NCBI GenBank assembly: GCA_015661585.1
Contig: DQVU01000028.1
Location: 1 to 9,863 of the forward strand
DNA: 9,863 nt
Direction of reading: 5' to 3'
DNA from: Methanothermococcus okinawensis
Lineage (GTDB): Archaea > AGJL01 > Methanococci > Methanococcales > Methanococcaceae
The notes under the pieces were generated by a model, which saw nothing but the letters and a program-made list of their open reading frames with translations, was not told the DNA's origin and ran no database searches. This document shows, piece by piece, positions 1-5,443 of this stretch; the first letter of the stretch is position 1, and each line of letters starts with the position of its first letter. The translations under genes and the position numbers were made by a program.

Positions 1-339
1 AGAGAAGAGGAGGATAGGGTATATTTAGATCTGAAACCTAAGGTAGCACCTGTTAAGGTTGGTGTCTTTCCACTGGTGAATAGGGACAGAATGCCCGAGA
101 TCGCCATGAGAATAAAGGAAACTCTTAGAAAAGAGGGTATTATTGCCCAGTACGACGATAGAGGGGCAATTGGTAGAAGGTACATGAGGATGGATGAGAT
201 AGGAACACCTTTCTGTATAACTGTGGATGGTCAAACCTTGGAGGATGGGACAGTTACAGTTAGGTATAGAAACACCAGGGAACAGGAGAGGGTGAAGATA
301 GAGGAGGTTGTGGATTATATAAAGAGTATGTTAGGATGA
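1..339 (+). CDS. glyS: Glycyl-tRNA synthetase, C-terminal fragment (5' end outside window)
   Basis: The frame is open from the first base, and 112 residues precede the TGA at 337-339. This is the anticodon-binding domain of a class II aminoacyl-tRNA synthetase, which charges tRNA-Gly with glycine in the cytoplasm. The visible signs are the segment APVKVGVFPLVNRD (residues about 16-29), which fits the first strand of the HGTP anticodon-binding fold, then YDDRGAIGRRY and MRMDEIGTPFCITVD, then DGTVTVRYRNTREQERV. The last three are hallmarks of archaeal/eukaryotic-type glycyl-tRNA synthetases. The catalytic domain with motifs 1-3 must lie upstream of the window. The internal ATG at 91 is not the start, because the conserved domain runs through it from base 1. 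The stop is followed at once by TTTTT, and no gene lies downstream for 263 bp, so the gene probably ends its transcript here. Confidence 0.93.
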   Translation, partial: REEEDRVYLDLKPKVAPVKVGVFPLVNRDRMPEIAMRIKETLRKEGIIAQYDDRGAIGRRYMRMDEIGTPFCITVDGQTLEDGTVTVRYRNTREQERVKIEEVVDYIKSMLG

Positions 340-591
340 TTTTTATAGATATAATAAAAAATTAATAAAAATAATAACAAAAATTATAATCTGAATTATA
401 TAGAAAATTAGTAGATAAAATAGGGAAAAGAAGATCTGACTCTAACAATAGATTTTTTCCTCCTTATAGAGTGTTGTATGTCAATCTGAGAAAACAGGCA
501 TTTCTATTCTTCTCCCCATTTAACCCAACTACAAATTATTTTTTAATTATTAACTTCTCGTAGGAAAGGTTAATATTAATAATACTTCATC

Positions 592-595
592 GGTG
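592..595 (+). promoter_or_regulatory. Ribosome binding site of wecB (GGTG)
   Basis: GGTG lies 7 nt before the ATG at 603. It matches the GGTGAT-type Shine-Dalgarno site used by Methanococcales, complementary to the ATCACC tail of 16S rRNA. It supports the ATG at 603 as the start. The 263-bp spacer before it (340-602) is AT-rich and contains no convincing reading frame. An AT block near 570-582 may be part of a promoter but is not a clear TATA box. Confidence 0.5.
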
Positions 596-602
596 TTTTA
601 GA

Positions 603-1745
603 ATGAAAATTGGAATCGTCCTTGGAACTCGCCCCGAGATAATAAAGTTATCCCCTGTAATAAGAGAGTTGGAAAAATTAAAAGAAAACATAAACTACCT
701 TGTTATACATACCAATCAACACTACTCCGAGAACTTGGATCGTATCTTTTTTAAAGAGTTAAACCTCCCAGAGCCTAAGTACAACTTAAGGATAGGATCT
801 GCTCCCCATGGGAAACAGACGGGAAGGATGCTTGAAGGGATAGAGAAGGTTTTAATAAGGGAGAAACCGGATATAGTGATTGTCCAGGGGGATACAAACA
901 CCACCCTTGCAGGTGCTCTCGCATCTTCAAAGTTAGGGATAGAAGTTGCCCATGTTGAGGCTGGACTGAGGAGTTACGACAGAAGTATGCCAGAGGAGAT
1001 AAACAGAGTTTTAACTGATCATATCTCTGACTACCTCTTTGTACCTACAGAGGTTGCAGAGGAGAACCTTAGAAGGGAAGGTATAACAGAGAATGTATTT
1101 CTCGTTGGGAACACCATAGTAGATGCCACACTTCAGAATATTGAAATTGCAGAGGAGAGGAAGGAGGAGATCTTTGAAGGGGGGATGTTGGATATAGTTA
1201 AAGATGGGGATTACTTTCTACTTACCATCCACAGGGCAGAGAATACAGATAACAGAAGAAGATTGAAAAGTATTGTAGAGGGGATACTTAAGGTGGCGGA
1301 GTACTACGATGAGACAGTTATATTTCCCCTTCATCCTCGGACTGAAGGTAAGTTAAAGGAATATCATCTCTGGGATAAGTTAAAGAATAAAAATATAAAG
1401 ATACTTGAACCAGTGGGCTACTTTAAATTCCTTATCCTGGAGAAGTACGCCAAGTTGATATTAACAGACAGTGGAGGGGTGCAGGAGGAGGCCTGTATAT
1501 TGAAGGTTCCCTGTATCACCCTAAGGAAGAATACAGAACGTCCAGAAACCTTAGAGGTTGGAAGTAATATATTGGTAGATGTGGAGAAGGGAGACATTTT
1601 AGAGGCAGTAGATTCCATGCTTAGGAGGAATAGGAACTGGAGGAATCCCTTTGGAGATGGTAGAAGTGGAGAGCGTATTGTTAGGATACTGGTAGGGGGA
1701 TACGACTTATCCATTGAAGGTAGGACATATAAGAATGGTATTTAA
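603..1745 (+). CDS. wecB: UDP-N-acetylglucosamine 2-epimerase, non-hydrolysing (WecB)
   Basis: This cytoplasmic enzyme interconverts UDP-GlcNAc and UDP-ManNAc. In Methanococcales UDP-ManNAc is then oxidised to UDP-ManNAcA, a precursor of sugars in the N-glycans on archaellins and S-layer proteins. The 380-residue protein has the two-Rossmann-domain (GT-B-like) layout of the family. GTRPEIIK at 8-15 is the N-terminal nucleotide-sugar signature. GDTNTT at 96-101 supplies Asp97, HVEAGLRS at 117-124 supplies Glu119, and PEEINR at 130-135 supplies Glu131. TIHRAEN at 208-214 supplies His210. These match the catalytic Asp/Glu/Glu/His set of E. coli WecB. DSGGVQEEA at 289-297 and RPETLEVG at 313-320 form the UDP pocket. 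The length is close to the usual 365-385, with a short extra C-terminal tail. No partner gene such as wecC adjoins it, and AT-rich spacers of about 260 bp flank both ends, so it is probably monocistronic. Confidence 0.94.
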   Translation: MKIGIVLGTRPEIIKLSPVIRELEKLKENINYLVIHTNQHYSENLDRIFFKELNLPEPKYNLRIGSAPHGKQTGRMLEGIEKVLIREKPDIVIVQGDTNTTLAGALASSKLGIEVAHVEAGLRSYDRSMPEEINRVLTDHISDYLFVPTEVAEENLRREGITENVFLVGNTIVDATLQNIEIAEERKEEIFEGGMLDIVKDGDYFLLTIHRAENTDNRRRLKSIVEGILKVAEYYDETVIFPLHPRTEGKLKEYHLWDKLKNKNIKILEPVGYFKFLILEKYAKLILTDSGGVQEEACILKVPCITLRKNTERPETLEVGSNILVDVEKGDILEAVDSMLRRNRNWRNPFGDGRSGERIVRILVGGYDLSIEGRTYKNGI

Positions 1746-1861
1746 AATAATATTATAATAAATTAAAAATATTACTACTAATTAAAAAATAATAAAAACG
1801 ATATTATATCCAGAGAGATTCTTTGATACTTATTTAAAAAAAATGAAAAATAAATTGGGAA

Positions 1862-1890
1862 AACTTCCTCTAAGAGTTATTTTTTATCTT
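1862..1890 (+). terminator. Possible first terminator after wecB
   Basis: A weak 5-bp hairpin (AACTT at 1862-1866 with GAGTT at 1874-1878, including one T-G pair) is followed by ATTTTTTATCTT. Archaeal termination depends mainly on the T-rich tract, so the T stretch is the main support. It lies about 120 nt after the wecB stop, and a better candidate follows at 1896-1921. Confidence 0.25.
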
Positions 1891-1895
1891 TTCAA

Positions 1896-1921
1896 TATTT
1901 TAGTGTTAAAATAATTTTTTT
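1896..1921 (+). terminator. Probable terminator between wecB and the HTH regulator
   Basis: TATTTTA (1896-1902) and TAAAATA (1907-1913) form a perfect 7-bp inverted repeat with a GTGT loop. A run of seven T follows at 1915-1921, and more T-rich sequence continues to 1955. The hairpin is AT-only and so weak alone, but hairpin plus T-tract in a spacer between two same-strand genes is what a terminator would look like. Confidence 0.4.
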
Positions 1922-2010
1922 AATGATAATACTTTTTATTGTATTTTTTATTTTTAACTACTGCTTTAATAAAAACCAGGCTATAGCAAATAATCCAACT
2001 TAAAGATAAC

Positions 2011-2829
2011 ATGGATCTCTCCACTAAGATAAACATAAAATACAGAGGAAAGGAGATAACTGAAAATCAGATAAAAATAATAGAGTTGCTCCTAAAGACA
2101 AAATCCCAGAACAAAGTTGCAAAGATACTCAATATACCTACCTCTTCAGTGAATATTCAGATAAAGAGGCTTGAGAAGAAGTTAGGAATAAAAATTGTCG
2201 AGTCTTCAACCTCTGGAACTGTTGTTACTGAGGAGGGACAACAGATCGTTGAGTACTATCAGAAAATAAAGAGAAGGATGACAAAATCCTCCTTTATAGC
2301 CTGTGGGTTTATATGTGGGGAAGTGGGCAGAATACTGTTTGACGATATAATAATATCCTCCTTTGACAATATCCTGAAACTCTATAGGATGGGGATGGTG
2401 AAGATCCTCGGTATAGACGATCCCTACTGGAGTTATAGATTGGGAGATCCTATACCTGCAGTATATGACTACATAGTAATGGTATATAGAAATAGATTTG
2501 ATGTAAAGAACTTAGTAGGTATAAGGTACTCCCCCCAGAGGATCCTATGGAATGTATTGAAAAGTAGAGGTGTATCCTTTAGGGTGAAGAAGGTTGTTAA
2601 AGATCCCCTTCAAGCTATAGAGTTAGTTAAGGAAGGATACAGTTTATTTTTAAATGAATCTCTTCTAAGGTATGTAGATAGGGATCTAAATATTGAGAAA
2701 CCTCCTTTCTACAGAGATACAAAACATGCCTTAAATTTCATAGCACCTGAAGATGGAGAGAGAGTTGTAAAAACTATCAGAAAAAAGAGAAAGGAAATAG
2801 AGAGTAGAGGTTTTGAGGTTGTAGAATAG
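2011..2829 (+). CDS. Winged-HTH transcriptional regulator, LysR/ModE-like N-terminus with a periplasmic-binding-protein-like domain
   Basis: A 272-residue probable DNA-binding regulator. Residues about 16-75 form a LysR/ModE-type winged helix: ENQIKIIELLLKTKSQNKVA, then KILNIPTSSVNIQIKRLEKKLG (turn and recognition helix), then a wing around SSTSGTVVTEEGQQ. Residues about 90-250 resemble a type II binding-protein fold: FICGEVGRILFDDI, a VYDYIVMVYRNRFD strand-helix, IRYSPQRILWNVLKSRG, and the alternation DPLQAIELVKEGYSLFLNE. Similar archaeal proteins are annotated as LysR-family or HTH/PBP-like regulators (Methanocaldococcus MJ0300 is, from memory, one). The ligand is unknown. No clear Shine-Dalgarno site precedes the ATG. 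A possible TATA element (CTTTAATAAA, about 1964-1973) would give a very short leader or near-leaderless mRNA. The stop lies one base from the stop of convergent nikR. No adjacent same-strand target gene is present. Confidence 0.8.
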   Translation: MDLSTKINIKYRGKEITENQIKIIELLLKTKSQNKVAKILNIPTSSVNIQIKRLEKKLGIKIVESSTSGTVVTEEGQQIVEYYQKIKRRMTKSSFIACGFICGEVGRILFDDIIISSFDNILKLYRMGMVKILGIDDPYWSYRLGDPIPAVYDYIVMVYRNRFDVKNLVGIRYSPQRILWNVLKSRGVSFRVKKVVKDPLQAIELVKEGYSLFLNESLLRYVDRDLNIEKPPFYRDTKHALNFIAPEDGERVVKTIRKKRKEIESRGFEVVE

Positions 2830-2830
2830 T

Positions 2831-3256
2831 TCATTCAGGGATTTTACCACCAGGTGCCATCACCGTCAATTTAACATATTTAACTCCCTTTTGAGATGCT
2901 AATTTATCTGTAAGTTCCTTTATCTTCTTTGCATCTCCTCTTACAAGAATTACCTCCATACAGTGCTCATGATCTAAGTGCATATGAAGGGTTGCTATAA
3001 TTAGATCTGTATAGGTATGTTGGATAGTTGTCAGTTTTCTCATCAATTCAGGAGAATGGTGATTGTATATAATAGATATATTTCCTATCCTTTCCCCCTC
3101 TAGACTACGTATCCACTTGTGTTTAATAATGTAATCCCTTATGGCGTCTCTTATAGCCTCACTTCTACATGCATAACCCCTTTCAGATATTACCTTATCG
3201 AACTCTTCCAGTAGTTTTGTAGGCAGAGATACACTTATCCTATCCATGTCAACCAT
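2831..3256 (-). CDS. nikR: Nickel-responsive transcriptional regulator NikR
   Basis: This 141-residue ribbon-helix-helix repressor senses Ni(II) and usually controls nickel uptake. In a hydrogenotrophic methanogen that supply serves hydrogenases, CO dehydrogenase and coenzyme F430. Residues 5-45 are the RHH DNA-binding domain (DRISVSLPTKLLEEFDKVI, then RSEAIRDAIRDYI). Residues about 58-135 are the ACT-like nickel-binding domain. The four nickel ligands of E. coli NikR (His76, His87, His89, Cys95) correspond to His80, His91, His93 and Cys99 here, in IQH and TLHMHLDHEHCMEV. The site is therefore intact. Length is normal for the family. The ATG at 3256 is preceded by GGGTAAT as a weak ribosome binding site. 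A second ATG at 3247 (Met4) is possible. The gene is divergent from sufC and convergent with the HTH regulator. No nickel transporter gene is in the window. Confidence 0.95.
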   Translation of the reverse strand: MVDMDRISVSLPTKLLEEFDKVISERGYACRSEAIRDAIRDYIIKHKWIRSLEGERIGNISIIYNHHSPELMRKLTTIQHTYTDLIIATLHMHLDHEHCMEVILVRGDAKKIKELTDKLASQKGVKYVKLTVMAPGGKIPE

Positions 3257-3257
3257 G

Positions 3258-3296
3258 TTATTACCCTTCCAAAATAAGTGATATCGGTATTATTAC
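3258..3296 (-). repeat. Direct repeat TTATTAC x2 in the nikR leader
   Basis: TTATTAC occurs at 3258-3264 and again at 3290-3296, exactly 32 bp apart (about three helical turns). On the nikR strand these read GTAATAA. The proximal copy abuts the nikR start codon, and the distal one lies where transcription would be expected to begin. This spacing could suit a dimeric or tetrameric regulator such as NikR acting on its own gene, but 7-bp AT-rich repeats also occur by chance. Confidence 0.3.
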
Positions 3297-3317
3297 ATTT
3301 TCATATATATTTAATAG

Positions 3318-3325
3318 TTTATATA
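3318..3325 (-). promoter_or_regulatory. Candidate TATA box of nikR
   Basis: On the minus strand this reads TATATAAA, preceded by an A-rich BRE-like AAAAAAC, which is a good archaeal box A. Transcription would start about 25 bp downstream (near 3295), giving a leader of about 40 nt. A second AT-rich alternative lies at 3303-3312. Confidence 0.4.
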
Positions 3326-3378
3326 GTTTTTTCCCTCTCTTTTTAGAATTTTTAATTATTTACATAAAGTTTTAAATA

Positions 3379-3423
3379 TAATTATTATTAAGATTACCAT
3401 TTAACTATTTATAATAATAATTA
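3379..3423. repeat. 12-bp perfect inverted repeat in the nikR-suf spacer, possible operator
   Basis: TAATTATTATTA (3379-3390) and its exact reverse complement TAATAATAATTA (3412-3423) are separated by 21 bp, with arm centres 33 bp apart. The right arm overlaps the presumed TATA box of the suf operon. The shape recalls the AT-rich dyads bound by some NikR proteins (Helicobacter-type TATTATT/AATAATA boxes). It is made only of A and T in an AT-rich region, so chance cannot be excluded. Confidence 0.35.
3407..3416 (+). promoter_or_regulatory. Candidate TATA box of the suf operon
   Basis: ATTTATAATA resembles the methanogen box A (TTTATATA). It would place the transcription start near 3435-3440, about 40 nt before the sufC ATG at 3477. 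No competing TATA-like element lies closer to the gene. The right arm of the inverted repeat at 3379-3423 covers it, which would suit repression. Confidence 0.4.
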
Positions 3424-3467
3424 GGATCGCACTTCATCACTTATCCATAATGAAATATAAGATAATT

Positions 3468-3475
3468 GGGGGGAT
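3468..3475 (+). promoter_or_regulatory. Ribosome binding site deciding the sufC start
   Basis: GGGGGGAT ends 1 nt before the ATG at 3477 and is the only G-rich stretch in the leader. The in-frame ATG at 3450 has no such site and would add nine residues not expected in SufC. The ATG at 3477, giving MLSIENLSV, fits the usual SufC N-terminus. Confidence 0.5.
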
Positions 3476-3476
3476 C

Positions 3477-4214
3477 ATGTTATCCATTGAGAATCTATCT
3501 GTAAAGGTGGAGGATAAGATTATACTTAAAGATATTAACTTAAACATAAACATTGGAGAAGTCCATGTACTCTTTGGTCCAAATGGGGCGGGAAAATCTA
3601 CACTGATAAATACCATCATAGGAAATCCAAAGTACAAAGTAGTAGAGGGAGGTATATACTTCAAAGGTAGGGATATAACTGATATGTCTATATACGAGAG
3701 GGCGAAACTTGGTATAGGACTGGCTTATCAGAATCCACCTGGGGTACCTGGGGTAAAGTTAAGGGATCTTCTAAAGATAATCTCTAAGGTGAAGTGGGAA
3801 GAGATAGAGAGAATGGCAGAGATACTGAACTTTAAGGATTTCTTAGATAGAGATACCAATGTTGGTTTTTCAGGGGGGGAAGTTAAGAGATCTGAAATAT
3901 TACAAATATTCGCCCAGAATCCAGATTTCATAATGTTTGATGAGCCTGACAGTGGGGTAGATGTGGAGAAGGTTAAACTCTTAGGGAGAATTATAAATCA
4001 CCTTCTTGACAAGGACAAAAAACCTGCAGATAGGAAGAAATCTGGTTTGATAATTACTCATATGGGACATATACTGAAGTTTATAAATGTAGATAGAGCC
4101 CATGTGCTCTACAACGGGGTAATAGCCTGCTCAGGAGGTCCAGAGGAGATACTCAACACCATAATAAAGTACGGATACGAGAGGTGTATAGCATGCTATC
4201 AAAAGAGAAAATAG
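3477..4214 (+). CDS. sufC: SufC, ABC-type ATPase of the SUF (SMS) Fe-S cluster assembly system
   Basis: A 245-residue soluble ABC ATPase that binds SufB and uses ATP to remodel the scaffold on which Fe-S clusters are built. Walker A is GPNGAGKST at 34-42 (Lys40). The Q-loop is YQNPPGVPGVK at 84-94, with the NPP typical of SufC. The signature is FSGGEVKRSEILQ at 131-143, also SufC-type. Walker B is FIMFDEPDSGVD at 151-162 (Glu156), and the H-loop is IITHMGHIL at 192-200 (His195). No transmembrane segment is present, as expected. It is the first gene of an operon with sufB. The last 22 nt overlap the sufB start region, which implies translational coupling. The C-terminus carries a CIAC pair (Cys237, Cys240), discussed in the findings. 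An earlier ATG at 3450 is possible but poorly supported. Confidence 0.95.
   Translation: MLSIENLSVKVEDKIILKDINLNINIGEVHVLFGPNGAGKSTLINTIIGNPKYKVVEGGIYFKGRDITDMSIYERAKLGIGLAYQNPPGVPGVKLRDLLKIISKVKWEEIERMAEILNFKDFLDRDTNVGFSGGEVKRSEILQIFAQNPDFIMFDEPDSGVDVEKVKLLGRIINHLLDKDKKPADRKKSGLIITHMGHILKFINVDRAHVLYNGVIACSGGPEEILNTIIKYGYERCIACYQKRK
4181..4186 (+). promoter_or_regulatory. Ribosome binding site of sufB inside sufC
   Basis: GAGGTG lies 6 nt before the ATG at 4193 and within the last codons of sufC. The GTG at 4184, in frame with sufB, is part of this site, so it is unlikely to be the start codon. The arrangement suggests that ribosomes finishing sufC help begin sufB. Confidence 0.65.
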
Positions 4215-5413
4215 AAAAGATAAGGAGAACTGCGGAGAAGTACAGGGATGTCCCAGCACCCCATGGAGAGGATATAGATCTTAGTAAGTATAAAATAGAA
4301 GAGAGTAGGATAGAGATAGACTCCTTAGAGGATCTCAATGAGGAGGAGAGGGCTAAGTTGGAGAACATAGGTATTGACACCAAGGAGAAGGACGTCTCAG
4401 GTTCCTACCTACAGATAAACAACGACGTTGTCTATACAAGGACTAAGTCTAAGGTGGAGGTTATACCTATATCAGAGGCTCTAAAAAAGTACGATTTAGA
4501 TGATTACTTCTGGAACATAGTAGAAATAAGGGATAAATATACAGCGAGGGTTGCACTGGAGAGGACTGGAGGGTTCTTCATAAGAGTTCCTAAGGGAGTT
4601 AAGGAAACTATGCCACTTCAGACATGTCTGCTGATCGGTAAGGAGAACGCATCACAGAACGTCCATAATATAGTGATAGTTGAGGAGGGTGCAGAGTTGA
4701 ACATCATCACAGGCTGTGCAACCTCCCCCCATGTAAAATCTGGATTACACGTAGCTGTTTCTGAGTTCTACATAAAGAAGGATGGAAAATTGACATATAC
4801 CATGATACATGACTGGGGGGAGAACGTCCATGTAAGGCCTAGAACTGGAGTATATATCGAGGATAACGGAGTGTTTATAAACAACTACGTTGTAATTACC
4901 CCTGTAAAATCTATACAGAGTTACCCAACTGTATACTGTGCTGGGGAGAACTCAAAGGCTACACTTCAGACTGTAGTTTATGGAAGGAATGAATCAAAGA
5001 TAGATCTTGGTTCTAAGGTAGTACTCTCTGGAAAAGGTAGTAGAGCAGACATTATCTCTAGATCTATAGCAGATGATAACTCAGAGGTTGTAGCCAGAGG
5101 TAGGTTAGTTGGTGAAGGGGAGGATATAAAGGGACATCTCGAGTGTAAGGGGTTGATAATATCAGATAGTGCCCGCCTCTATGCAGTCCCAGAGTTAGAT
5201 GCAAGGAGATCCAATATAGATCTCTCCCATGAGGCGGCAGTTGGGAAGATTGCAGAGGAGCAGTTGATATACCTCATGTCCAGGGGACTTACAGAGGATG
5301 AGGCAGTATCTCTTATTATCAAAGGGTTTTTAAGTATGGATCTATCTGGGCTTCCTCCAACACTTGCAAAGGCTGTAGAGAGGATAATGGACATGACACT
5401 CGAGGGGTTGTAA
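4193..5413 (+). CDS. sufB: SufB/SufD-family Fe-S cluster scaffold protein (SufB-type, minimal SUF/SMS)
   Basis: A 406-residue scaffold that, with SufC, assembles Fe-S clusters for apo-proteins in the cytoplasm. This is a large demand in methanogens, which are rich in Fe-S enzymes. N-terminal helices (1-60) precede the SufBD core, a beta-helix from about 115 to 340, with VPKGVKETMPLQ (132-143), VHNIVIVEEGAELNIITGC (157-175) and a long series of short strands. The C-terminal helical part begins with the family hallmark DLSHEAAVGKIAEEQLIYLMSRG (starting at residue 343). Likely cluster-relevant residues are Cys318 (HLECKGLI, position of E. coli SufB Cys405), Glu334 (VPELDA) and His346 (SHEAAVG). 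Cys175 is also in a conserved core position. It is shorter than the bacterial SufB of about 495, as in archaea with a single SufB homodimer and no SufD. No sufD, sufS, sufE or sufU lies nearby. The start at ATG 4193 is set by the upstream GAGGTG. Confidence 0.94.
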   Translation: MLSKEKIEKIRRTAEKYRDVPAPHGEDIDLSKYKIEESRIEIDSLEDLNEEERAKLENIGIDTKEKDVSGSYLQINNDVVYTRTKSKVEVIPISEALKKYDLDDYFWNIVEIRDKYTARVALERTGGFFIRVPKGVKETMPLQTCLLIGKENASQNVHNIVIVEEGAELNIITGCATSPHVKSGLHVAVSEFYIKKDGKLTYTMIHDWGENVHVRPRTGVYIEDNGVFINNYVVITPVKSIQSYPTVYCAGENSKATLQTVVYGRNESKIDLGSKVVLSGKGSRADIISRSIADDNSEVVARGRLVGEGEDIKGHLECKGLIISDSARLYAVPELDARRSNIDLSHEAAVGKIAEEQLIYLMSRGLTEDEAVSLIIKGFLSMDLSGLPPTLAKAVERIMDMTLEGL

Positions 5414-5443
5414 ATAGTAGTAGTACCTCCAGGGGTTTTCTAT

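Noticed and set aside
340..602. Possible small RNA or terminator around 432-458 (ATCT/AGAT followed by T6)
   Set aside because: The stem is only 4 bp and its T-tract overlaps the arm. No convincing promoter or conserved box was seen, so nothing was called in this spacer.
1418..1714. 98-codon minus-strand frame inside wecB
   Set aside because: It is antisense to conserved UDP-binding motifs of the epimerase, with no independent coding evidence.
3450..3476. Nine-residue N-terminal extension of SufC from ATG 3450
   Set aside because: No ribosome binding site precedes 3450, while a G-rich site precedes the ATG at 3477, and MLSIENLSV is the normal SufC N-terminus.
5424..5435. Hairpin ACCT/GGGT that could mask the ribosome binding site of the DUF2117-like gene
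   Set aside because: It is only 4 bp with a wobble pair and a 4-nt loop, too weak to claim as regulation.
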